Shown: positions 8,178 through 14,868 of the stretch, in pieces
Layout: every line of letters starts with the position of its first letter
Numbering within the stretch: position 1 is the stretch's first letter
Made by a program: the position numbers and the translations under genes
Assembly: GCA_937951485.1 (NCBI GenBank)
Contig: CALEDJ010000003.1
Span: 49,663 to 113,662 of the forward strand
DNA length: 64,000 nucleotides
Direction: 5' to 3'
Origin: an uncultured bacterium
Lineage (GTDB): Bacteria > Hydrogenedentota > Hydrogenedentia > Hydrogenedentales > CAILVY01
The notes under the pieces: generated by a model
What the model saw: only the letters and a program-made list of their open reading frames with translations
What the model was told of the DNA's origin: nothing
The model's database searches: none

Positions 8178-9389
8178 CTATGGATTTTCGAGATGGAATC
8201 GTCCGCCGCGCAGGTATCTGGCGATAAGCCGGGGCGTCAGGGTGCGGATGACCTGGCGCGCGCGCCGCACGCCGAGGCGCGCCGGGGCTTCCCCGGCGGC
8301 CTGCTGTACCAGTTCCAGCAGGTGATAACGCGGTTTCTTGTAGCGGGACAGGTAAATCACGTTGACGACGTTGAAGAGCCAGTCGCAGCCGCCGCAATAG
8401 TTCACGATAACGTCGGCGGGCGTCTGCTCCAATTCGCGCAGGCGCTCGCCGGCGGTGCGGACGATGTCGCGCAGTTGGAGGCGGGCAGCCCCGGCGCACA
8501 TGCCGCAACACAGGGCGCGCTCGCGGGTGTTTGGCGGTTCGACGACGCTTACGCCGATGGCGTCGAGCAGGGCGCGCACTTTGTCGAAAAGAAGATCGCC
8601 GGAGGCCTTCGGCCAGCAGTTGTCGTGGATCACTGCGCGCATGTGCAGCGGCGCGAGCGCAATCTCGCCGCGGGCGATCCGGTCGTGGAGCCAGTCTTCG
8701 ATGCTGATCACCTCGACGTCCAGCGGGGTGTCGAACACGGCGGGATAGACATGCTTGAAGAGATGGTATCCGGCGAGACAGGGCATGATCACCCGTTTGA
8801 GGTTCATGCGCCGGAATTCCTGCTGCACATGGGCGGCGGCGGCCTTGGCCTCGTCCCAGCAGCCCATGCGGTAGAACGGCTCGCCACAGCATAGATGGAG
8901 TGCGCCGAAGATGGGGATGTCGCGGAAGATCGCCGAGTTCATCACGAAGGGTTGCAGGATCATGTTGCATCCCGCGTAGATCATCGTGTCGGCGGGCGGC
9001 GGGTCGTTCAGGTTCCGTTCCCATTCCCGCACCAGCGCCTGTTCCTGCGGCGACAACGAACGCATGGCCAGCGTGTAGAGGTTGGGCTTCCGGTGCGGCA
9101 GCACCAGCCCCGCCGGATAGGGCAACCCCTCCCGCTTGTTGCGTTCACTCCAGCGCGAAACGATGAGCGTGTGCGGATCGGCGTCCCGCGGACAGATGCT
9201 GTTGCAGGCCATGCAGCCCGTGCAGCGGTCGAGCGCCTCCGACGGCGCGCCGTCCACCAGTGCGTGCATTTCCGCCACCGCTTTGTCCGGCGGAAAGCGC
9301 AGCACCGGACACTCCGCGAGGCACCGCCCGCAGTAATCGCACCGATCCGCGATGAATTCTTTTGTGAACTTGAATTTTTTCAGGGACAC
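8178..9389 (-). CDS. Iron-sulfur protein with two 4Fe-4S motifs and two CCG domains (HdrB/GlpC-like)
   Basis: About 403 residues. The N-terminal ferredoxin part has CDYCGRCLAECP and CTGCMACNSICP, two classical 4Fe-4S motifs. Two cysteine-rich CCG domains follow. The first has CNMILQ...LHLCCGEP but then PCLAGY, so the usual CxxC is CxxG. The second is complete: DNCWP, ALCCGMC, YCGGC. This architecture is that of HdrB/D, GlpC and LutA-type electron-transfer subunits. There is no flavin or quinone enzyme next to it, so the partner is unknown. I chose GTG 9389 (VSLKKFKF) because upstream sequence is repeat DNA; the start is uncertain. It is a paralogue of 9795-11033. Confidence 0.8.
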   Translation of the reverse strand: MSLKKFKFTKEFIADRCDYCGRCLAECPVLRFPPDKAVAEMHALVDGAPSEALDRCTGCMACNSICPRDADPHTLIVSRWSERNKREGLPYPAGLVLPHRKPNLYTLAMRSLSPQEQALVREWERNLNDPPPADTMIYAGCNMILQPFVMNSAIFRDIPIFGALHLCCGEPFYRMGCWDEAKAAAAHVQQEFRRMNLKRVIMPCLAGYHLFKHVYPAVFDTPLDVEVISIEDWLHDRIARGEIALAPLHMRAVIHDNCWPKASGDLLFDKVRALLDAIGVSVVEPPNTRERALCCGMCAGAARLQLRDIVRTAGERLRELEQTPADVIVNYCGGCDWLFNVVNVIYLSRYKKPRYHLLELVQQAAGEAPARLGVRRARQVIRTLTPRLIARYLRGGRFHLENP

Positions 9390-9427
9390 CTTTTTCCCTT
9401 TCGCAATCTCATGAATAATCCAAAAGA

Positions 9428-9482
9428 CAACATCCCCCGACCGGCTTCCGCCGGTTACCCCCTTCAAAGGGGGACTTATGTC
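9428..9482. repeat. Short palindromic repeat, CCCCCTTCAAAGGGGG type
   Basis: CATCCCCCG, a small GC stem (CCGGCTTCCGCCGG) and CCCCCTTCAAAGGGGGA. An inverted second copy lies at 9565-9612, and a fragment (GGGGGATGTTGA) lies at about 3825-3836. Confidence 0.7.
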
Positions 9483-9564
9483 GCATGATCCAGGGCGGCA
9501 CGCTGACATTTGGTGAATGACCGTTTTCGGCGTATTGTTCGGTGCCCCGCACCGGCACTTGATC

Positions 9565-9612
9565 ATTCCCCCTTTGAAGGGGGTGGCGCGCAGCGCCGGG
9601 GGATGTTGATAA
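9565..9612. repeat. Inverted copy of the CCCCCTTTGAAGGGGG repeat
   Basis: TTCCCCCTTTGAAGGGGG, a GCGCGCAGCGC stem and GGGGGATGTT. It is the reverse-oriented partner of the copy at 9428-9482. The two flank about 80 nt of intergenic DNA. Confidence 0.7.
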
Positions 9613-9653
9613 TGACATAAGAATCAAAAAAACAGCCTTTCAACGGTGTTGCA

Positions 9654-9767
9654 TGAGGCATTTGCGAAACAGGTTTTTTCACGGAACATCAGAAAATTTT
9701 TTGTCGGAAATACAGGAGTTATCGGTCGCAGGGTCGCCCAAAAACGCTTATTTCGCAAATGGCTTTA
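9654..9767. repeat. MITE-like element, copy 1
   Basis: Terminal inverted repeats TGAGGCATTTGCGAAA (9654-9669) and TTTCGCAAATGGCTTTA (9751-9767) bound about 114 bp without a gene. Related copies lie at 42173-42264 and 42801-42912. Confidence 0.65.
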
Positions 9768-9794
9768 CATGTTGTTACTATGTCATCGTAACCC

Positions 9795-11033
9795 TTACTC
9801 CACGGGGGGCGGCGTGAAACGCCGTTTGCCGCCGCGCTGATTACGTAATGTGCCGATGAGGAAGTTGAATGCGACCTGCCGATGGCGGCGCGGCGGAGAT
9901 TCGCCGATAGCCTCCTGGACCAGTTCCAGGATGTGATACACCGGGCTGCCCAGCCGCGCGACGTAGCGCGACACCGACATCATCTCCAGGCACCCGCTGC
10001 AATAGACCGCCACGACGTCGGGACGAGCCGCGCGCAGATTGCGGACGCAGGCGCGCTGTCCGGCGATCAGGTCGAGTTGGTGATAGCCCGATTCGTGCGA
10101 GAACCCGGAGGCGATGCCGCAGCACAGCGCCAAAGCGCCGTGGCACGGCGCTTCGACCACCCGGAATCCCAGCATCGCGAGCACTTTCCGCGGCCACTCG
10201 TGGAAGTCCGGCTCGTAGATGCGGGCATGGCAGGAATCCTGGACCGCCACCGTTTTCCCGTCGAAGCGCTTCACGATGGGCCACGTGCCGGAAGCCAGTT
10301 TTTCGTGCAGATATTTCATGAAGGCAAGAAACTGTATCCCGCTGAAATCTCCGCCGAACTGCGGGAGGATGTTGGTGAACATATTGAGGCCGGCGGTGCA
10401 TTGCAGGTAAACGGTCTTCGCTTGCAGGCGTTTGAAGTATTCCGTGCATTTGCGCGCGGTCTGCTCCACGAGGTCATAAGCGCCCATCCGGAAATACATC
10501 TCGCCGCAGCAGTAGTCAAGCCCGCCGCGAATCGGCAGCCCGTCGAAGATATGTGAAAAGGTGAGATACGGCGTGGTGACGAGGTTGCAGCCGGGATAGA
10601 AGATCGTCTCCGCCGGTTCCAGCGACGCCCACGCCCTGACCGCATCCTGATCATCCGGGGGCAGGCGGTCCAGCACATAGGTGCGGAAATTCGGGCGGCT
10701 GTGCGGCAGAAACCACCGCGCCCGCTCGGGCATGCCCTGCTTTTGATAAGCGCGGTGCCAGAGGTCGAGAAACAAATTCGCGGGACGGCAATCCTCCGGG
10801 CAGATCAGGTTGCATGCGAAGCAACTGGTGCAGGCGCGCAAGACCTCCCGCGTGGACGCCGATGCGCCATCCGGGTCTTCCAGACAGCGAATGAGGGATT
10901 CAATTTCTTTTTTGGCGCGCGCTTCCGGCAGGCGCATCACCGGGCACTGGGAAAGGCACACGCCGCAGCGTGTGCAATGGTCGGGATCGAAGGGGGTGCG
11001 CTGGTATTTTCGGAAAACGCGGTCCATGATCAT
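9795..11033 (-). CDS. Iron-sulfur protein with two 4Fe-4S motifs and two CCG domains, paralogue of the gene at 8178
   Basis: A 412-residue protein with the same layout as its neighbour. It has 4Fe-4S motifs CTRCGVCLSQCP and CTSCFACNLICP, then a first CCG domain (GCNLVTTP, DYCCGEMYF, then QCTAGL, again CxxG rather than CxxC). A complete second domain follows (DSCHARIY, ALCCGIAS, YCSGC). Family knowledge points to electron transfer or thiol/disulfide chemistry (HdrB, GlpC, LutA relatives). The ATG at 11033 overlaps the stop of the AhpD-like gene by the sequence ATGA, so the two are translationally coupled. It is separated from the second paralogue by repeats at 9390-9794. Confidence 0.85.
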   Translation of the reverse strand: MIMDRVFRKYQRTPFDPDHCTRCGVCLSQCPVMRLPEARAKKEIESLIRCLEDPDGASASTREVLRACTSCFACNLICPEDCRPANLFLDLWHRAYQKQGMPERARWFLPHSRPNFRTYVLDRLPPDDQDAVRAWASLEPAETIFYPGCNLVTTPYLTFSHIFDGLPIRGGLDYCCGEMYFRMGAYDLVEQTARKCTEYFKRLQAKTVYLQCTAGLNMFTNILPQFGGDFSGIQFLAFMKYLHEKLASGTWPIVKRFDGKTVAVQDSCHARIYEPDFHEWPRKVLAMLGFRVVEAPCHGALALCCGIASGFSHESGYHQLDLIAGQRACVRNLRAARPDVVAVYCSGCLEMMSVSRYVARLGSPVYHILELVQEAIGESPPRRHRQVAFNFLIGTLRNQRGGKRRFTPPPVE

Positions 11034-11515
11034 GCGCCGCCGATCAGTCCGAACGAGACGGTGTGCAGGATCCAGTCCACGGTGTTGCCCGTCAGGTTGT
11101 TCAGGCGCATCATGCGCAGCGTGGCGTTGATGCGCGCCGCGGTCTCTTCGCCGTATGCGGCGCGCAGTCGTTCCGCCATGTCCGCGTCCGGGATGCCGTC
11201 TTTTTCGGCCCAGTGCTGGGCGTAGAGGATGGCCGTGCGCTCCGCTTGCGGGGCTTCCTCCAGACGCCCCTGGAAGAATTCGTCAATCTCCTCGCGGCGG
11301 AGTCCTTCGCGCAAGGCGACGCGTGTGTGCACAAAGGAGCAGTATCGGCATTGATTGACGGCGGTGATTGCCAGCATGATGCGCTCGCGGAATTTCGGGT
11401 CCAGGGAGCGCCCCTTCAGAATGCCCGGCAGTTCCCGGCGATCGCGCCACACCGCGCGCAAATCGCGCCAGAATTGCCCGAACCCATGATACCGTCGTTT
11501 CGTAAATGCCTTCAT
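11030..11515 (-). CDS. Carboxymuconolactone decarboxylase/AhpD-like protein
   Basis: The 161-residue all-helical protein has the CMD-domain signature QCRYCSFVHTRVALREGL, the redox CxxC plus histidine characteristic of AhpD-like proteins. The LTGNTVDWIL region is near the C-terminus. In the family this pair serves alkylhydroperoxide or thiol-relay reduction. It is first in an operon with the CCG-domain iron-sulfur protein (ATGA overlap), which suggests a shared redox job. The start at 11515 has GGGAG about 10 nt upstream, and a TATAAT -10 lies close by (11542-11547). Confidence 0.85.
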   Translation of the reverse strand: MKAFTKRRYHGFGQFWRDLRAVWRDRRELPGILKGRSLDPKFRERIMLAITAVNQCRYCSFVHTRVALREGLRREEIDEFFQGRLEEAPQAERTAILYAQHWAEKDGIPDADMAERLRAAYGEETAARINATLRMMRLNNLTGNTVDWILHTVSFGLIGGA

Positions 11516-11541
11516 CGTTGCGGCTCCCGTGTTTGCACGGC

Positions 11542-11572
11542 ATTATATCGCGGCGATGCAACAGAACGTCAA
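11542..11572 (-). promoter_or_regulatory. Candidate promoter of the AhpD-like/iron-sulfur operon
   Basis: A consensus TATAAT on the minus strand (11542-11547), with TTGACG at 11567-11572 and a rather long 19-nt spacer. Confidence 0.4.
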
Positions 11573-11657
11573 TGGATGTCGGTTGTCCCCAATCGCCGGA
11601 GAAGAAGCGAATTTTTTGATGTGGCCCGGGCGTCGCGCCGGTCAAAACTCCGCTGCT

Positions 11658-11784
11658 TTGGAGTGTGCAAGCCGCGCTTGCGCTTTCTCTTTCGCAGCAC
11701 CGCAACCTTCAGGTCGGCAGACAGCATTCGGGGCTTGTGTAAACAAGAAAGTGAAAGCGAAAGCATGGCTTCCGCACGCCAAAA
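11658..11784. repeat. Inverted-repeat element (GTGCGCAAGCC family), copy A
   Basis: The left arm GGAGTGTGCAAGCC (from 11660) with GCGCTTGCGCTTTCTC is matched in reverse by the right arm (about 11743-11784, GAAAGCATGGCTTCCGCACGCC). The centre ACCGCAACCTTCAGGT...CAGACA is shared with copy B at 33671-33855. No gene is seen in the gap 11516-12068. Confidence 0.65.
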
Positions 11785-11899
11785 CATAATGGGTTGCCGC
11801 GCAGCAGCCCCCGCTTTGCCGGACCCAAAATCCATCGGCCCACCAAATCCTGCAAGTGGTCCTGCGACCAGGGGTTTGCGGAATGGCCGTCGTTGTGTT

Positions 11900-11928
11900 T
11901 TGTCTTCATGTGCGGCTTGGGGTAACAT
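11900..11928 (+). promoter_or_regulatory. Candidate promoter of the nitronate monooxygenase gene
   Basis: TTGTCT (11900-11905), a 17-nt spacer and TAACAT (11923-11928), about 140 nt before the start. Confidence 0.35.
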
Positions 11929-12068
11929 ATGTGGGCACTCCGGATGAAGGCTGCCCATTACGAAGCACATGTTCTTGTGCAGCGATTCAGGGAAGAAAGC
12001 GGAAATCTGTTGGTGTTCTTTGGCGGAACGACGCAGGCTTGGGGACCGTTTCAGGAGGAATATCGGGC

Positions 12069-13040
12069 ATGCTGAGAACGCGTATTACGGAAATGCTGGG
12101 CATCGAGTATCCCGTGCTGCAAGGGGGGATGCAATGGCTGGCCCGGGCGGAACTGGTCGCCGCGGTATCCAATGCGGGCGGGTTGGGTTTCATCACGGCG
12201 GTGTCGTTCGCGCACCCGGAGGAGTTGCGCGCGGAAATCCGCCGTGCGCGCGACCTCACGGACAAGCCTTTCGGCGTCAATGTCAGCATGCTTCCGGTAA
12301 TGATGCCCGGCGACGTGACCGAAGCCTATATTGACGTGGTCTGCGAAGAAGGCATTCCCGTCATCGAAACGGCCGGCCGCAATCCGGAGCAGTACGTACC
12401 GAAGTTGAAGGCGTCGGGGGTGAAACTGTTCCACAAGGTGCCCGCCGTCCGCTTTGCCAAAAAGGCCGAGGCCATCGGCGCGGATGCCGTCATCATCGTC
12501 GGGTTTGAATGCGGGGGGCACCCCGGCATGGACGATGTGCCGAGTTTGATCCTCGTACCCAAAGCCGCGGATGAATTGAATATTCCCGTCATTGCGGCGG
12601 GCGGTTTTTGCGATGGGCGCGGGCTGGTGGCCGCGCTGGCGCTGGGCGCGGAAGCGGTGCTGATGGGAACGCGCTTCATGGCGTGCAAGGAGTGTCCCAT
12701 GCACGAGAACTTCAAACAGTGGATGATCGCCGCGCAGGAAACCGACACGATGGTCATCGAGCGGTCCATCCGCAATGCGGCCCGCGTGATCCGCAACGAA
12801 GCCGCGATGACGGTGGCCCGGATGGAGGCGGAGGGGGCGACGCTGGAGGATTTGCTGCCGGTCATCAGCGGCAAGGTGGGGCTTGACGCCTACCTCAGCG
12901 GCGACGTGCAGCGCGGCACCATCGCGTGCGGCCAGGTGGTGGGCCGCGTCCGCGAAATCAAATCCGCCGCCGACATTATGGCCGACATCGTGGCGGAAGC
13001 GCGGGCAACGATTGCCCGTCTCCAGGCGCTTTCCATCTGA
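12069..13040 (+). CDS. Nitronate monooxygenase (2-nitropropane dioxygenase family)
   Basis: A 323-residue FMN TIM-barrel protein. Typical marks are the opening RITEMLGIEYPVLQGGMQW, SNAGGLGFI, the flavin-site segment FECGGHPGMDD, IPVIAAGGFCDGRG and AVLMGTRFMACKEC. The family oxidises nitronates or other flavin substrates; many members have no proven physiological role. The start at 12069 has AGGAGG 10 nt upstream. The longer frame upstream is repeat DNA. It is followed after 34 nt by the DUF4491 gene and may share its transcript. Confidence 0.9.
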   Translation: MLRTRITEMLGIEYPVLQGGMQWLARAELVAAVSNAGGLGFITAVSFAHPEELRAEIRRARDLTDKPFGVNVSMLPVMMPGDVTEAYIDVVCEEGIPVIETAGRNPEQYVPKLKASGVKLFHKVPAVRFAKKAEAIGADAVIIVGFECGGHPGMDDVPSLILVPKAADELNIPVIAAGGFCDGRGLVAALALGAEAVLMGTRFMACKECPMHENFKQWMIAAQETDTMVIERSIRNAARVIRNEAAMTVARMEAEGATLEDLLPVISGKVGLDAYLSGDVQRGTIACGQVVGRVREIKSAADIMADIVAEARATIARLQALSI

Positions 13041-13074
13041 TAGGCGCCGCATGCGGGGCGCAACGGAGGGACTC

Positions 13075-13362
13075 ATGCAGTACGAAGGCATCCTGATTGG
13101 ATTCCTGGCTTTTGTCATTATCGGCGTCTTCCACCCGGTTGTCATCAAAGCGGAATATCACTTCGGCACCCGCATATGGCCCGTGTTTCTGCTCGCCGGG
13201 CTTGTGTTCCTGGGCATTTCCCTGTTCATGCGCTCCGTGCTGCTGTCCGCCGTGTTCGGGGTGCTTGGGTTCACCTGCCTCTGGAGCATCCACGAAATCA
13301 TCGAACAGGCCGAACGTGTCAAAAAGGGCTGGTTTCCAAGAAACCCAAAACGTTCGGAATGA
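13075..13362 (+). CDS. DUF4491 family small membrane protein
   Basis: A 95-residue protein with three hydrophobic helices (about 5-22, 36-53, 55-75). Highly conserved family blocks are present: GVFHPVVIKAEYHFGTRIWP, CLWSIHEIIEQAERVKKGWFP and a final NPKR. It matches the small integral-membrane family DUF4491, whose function is unknown. The start has GGAGGG at 13065-13070. Confidence 0.85.
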   Translation: MQYEGILIGFLAFVIIGVFHPVVIKAEYHFGTRIWPVFLLAGLVFLGISLFMRSVLLSAVFGVLGFTCLWSIHEIIEQAERVKKGWFPRNPKRSE

Positions 13363-13446
13363 CCGCATCCTTCCGTGTTGTACAATAGTTGCAGCGACGG
13401 GCGCGGCCGCATGCGGCGACCGTCGCGAAGACAAGGTGCTCCGACG

Positions 13447-14868
13447 ATGAAAGTGGTCTTTGTGCTGCCGCCGTATGATTACTCGCGGTCGGTGGGCAAT
13501 ACACGCAGGAAGGCGCAGATTGGGCTGTTGCCGCCGTTGGGTGTCGGCTATCTCGCGGCGTATCTTGAAAGTCGTGGGCACAGCGCTGCGCTGGTGGATG
13601 CCGTGGCCGAACAACTGGATGTGACCGCCGCGGCGGCGGCGGTCGCGGCGGCGCGGCCGGACCTGGTGGGTATTTCCTCGTTCACGACGCTTACACCGAA
13701 CGACGCATATGCCCTGGCGCGGGAATTGCGCCGAAGGCTTCCGGAAACGCCGCTGGTCATGGGCGGGCCGCATGTCACGTCGTTTGCCCGCCGGATTCTC
13801 CAGGAGTGTCCGGAGGTGGACGTGCTGATTCCCGGTGACGGTGAAATCCCGCTGGGCGACCTTGCGGACCGGATCGAAGCAGGCAAATCCTATGTGGATG
13901 TGCCCGGCGTGTTGTATCGCGATGCGTCGGGCGCGGCGGTCTCCGGCCCACCGGCCCCGGTCGTGAAGGACATTGACGTGTTTCCCCATCCGGCGCGGCA
14001 CATTTACAAGCATCACCTGTATCTTCCCCTGCCGAGCCTGAGTGCGCGGCGCCCCGTCACCTCAGCCATCACGGCGCGGGGTTGTCCCTGGGGTCGGTGT
14101 CGCTTCTGCTACCAGGGCGGGGAATTCGCCTCGCCCTACCGCCGTCGTTCGCCGGAAAATGTGGTGGATGAACTCAGCCGCCTTGCGAAGGACTGGGGCA
14201 TTCGCAATGTTGTCTTCTGGGACGATAATTTCTGTTTCATGCCGAAATGGATAGAAACATTCTGCGATGCGTTGGACCGGGAGCGGCTGGGCCTGATTTG
14301 GTCGGTGCTTTCCCGCGTGAACACCGTGACGCCGGAGATGCTGCGCCGCATGGCGGCGTCCGGCTGCTACAGCATCCAGTACGGCATCGAGTCGGGCCAT
14401 CAGGGCATGCTTGACCTTGTGAACAAGGGGCACACACTGGAGCAATGCCGCAAGGCGGTGCGGTGGGCCAAGCGTGCGGGCTTGGACACGCGGGCGTTTT
14501 TCGTCATCGGCTTTCCCACGGAAACGCCGGAAATGTCGGAAGAAACCATCCGTTTCGCCTGCGAACTGAACGTGGATTATGCGGTGTTCTTCTCCTACCA
14601 TGTGCAGCCGGGCACCTCGCTGGCGGACTTGGCGCTGTGCGAAGGGCGCTGCGGCGACTACGAGGCCCAACAACGCCCGTCCTATGTGCCCAACACGTAT
14701 CCGGGCATGGACGCGCTGGACCGCATGGTGAAAGCGGCCTATCGCCGCTATTATTTCCGGCCCGCTTATATGGGCCGTGCGCTATGGCGGCTTGCAAAAC
14801 GCCCGTCGCTTATCAGGAACCATCTGATGGGTCTGTATTACTGGGTGGGTCTGATGGCGGCGCGGTAA
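13447..14868 (+). CDS. B12-binding-domain radical SAM protein
   Basis: The 473-residue product starts with a cobalamin-binding-like Rossmann domain (MKVVFVLPPYDYS, PPLGVGYLAAYLESRGH, PDLVGISSFTTLT, VMGGPHVTS). A radical SAM barrel follows at residues about 200-420. The cluster motif is TARGCPWGRCRFCYQGG, i.e. C-x4-C-x2-C rather than the common C-x3-C-x2-C. Later motifs include DDNFCFMPKW and IQYGIESGHQGML, followed by FFVIGFPTETPE. Family members methylate or rearrange unactivated carbons in lipids and natural products; the substrate is unknown. The 3' end overlaps the convergent gene at 14813-17299 by 56 nt. Confidence 0.85.
   Translation: MKVVFVLPPYDYSRSVGNTRRKAQIGLLPPLGVGYLAAYLESRGHSAALVDAVAEQLDVTAAAAAVAAARPDLVGISSFTTLTPNDAYALARELRRRLPETPLVMGGPHVTSFARRILQECPEVDVLIPGDGEIPLGDLADRIEAGKSYVDVPGVLYRDASGAAVSGPPAPVVKDIDVFPHPARHIYKHHLYLPLPSLSARRPVTSAITARGCPWGRCRFCYQGGEFASPYRRRSPENVVDELSRLAKDWGIRNVVFWDDNFCFMPKWIETFCDALDRERLGLIWSVLSRVNTVTPEMLRRMAASGCYSIQYGIESGHQGMLDLVNKGHTLEQCRKAVRWAKRAGLDTRAFFVIGFPTETPEMSEETIRFACELNVDYAVFFSYHVQPGTSLADLALCEGRCGDYEAQQRPSYVPNTYPGMDALDRMVKAAYRRYYFRPAYMGRALWRLAKRPSLIRNHLMGLYYWVGLMAAR

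Noticed and set aside
8077..9024. 315-codon minus-strand frame inside the iron-sulfur gene
   Set aside because: Out-of-frame Arg-rich shadow of a gene with complete cysteine motifs.
11529..11970. Short frames ending in KAKAWL/ESASMACA-type peptides
   Set aside because: They are translations of the inverted-repeat element and recur wherever the element does, in both strands.
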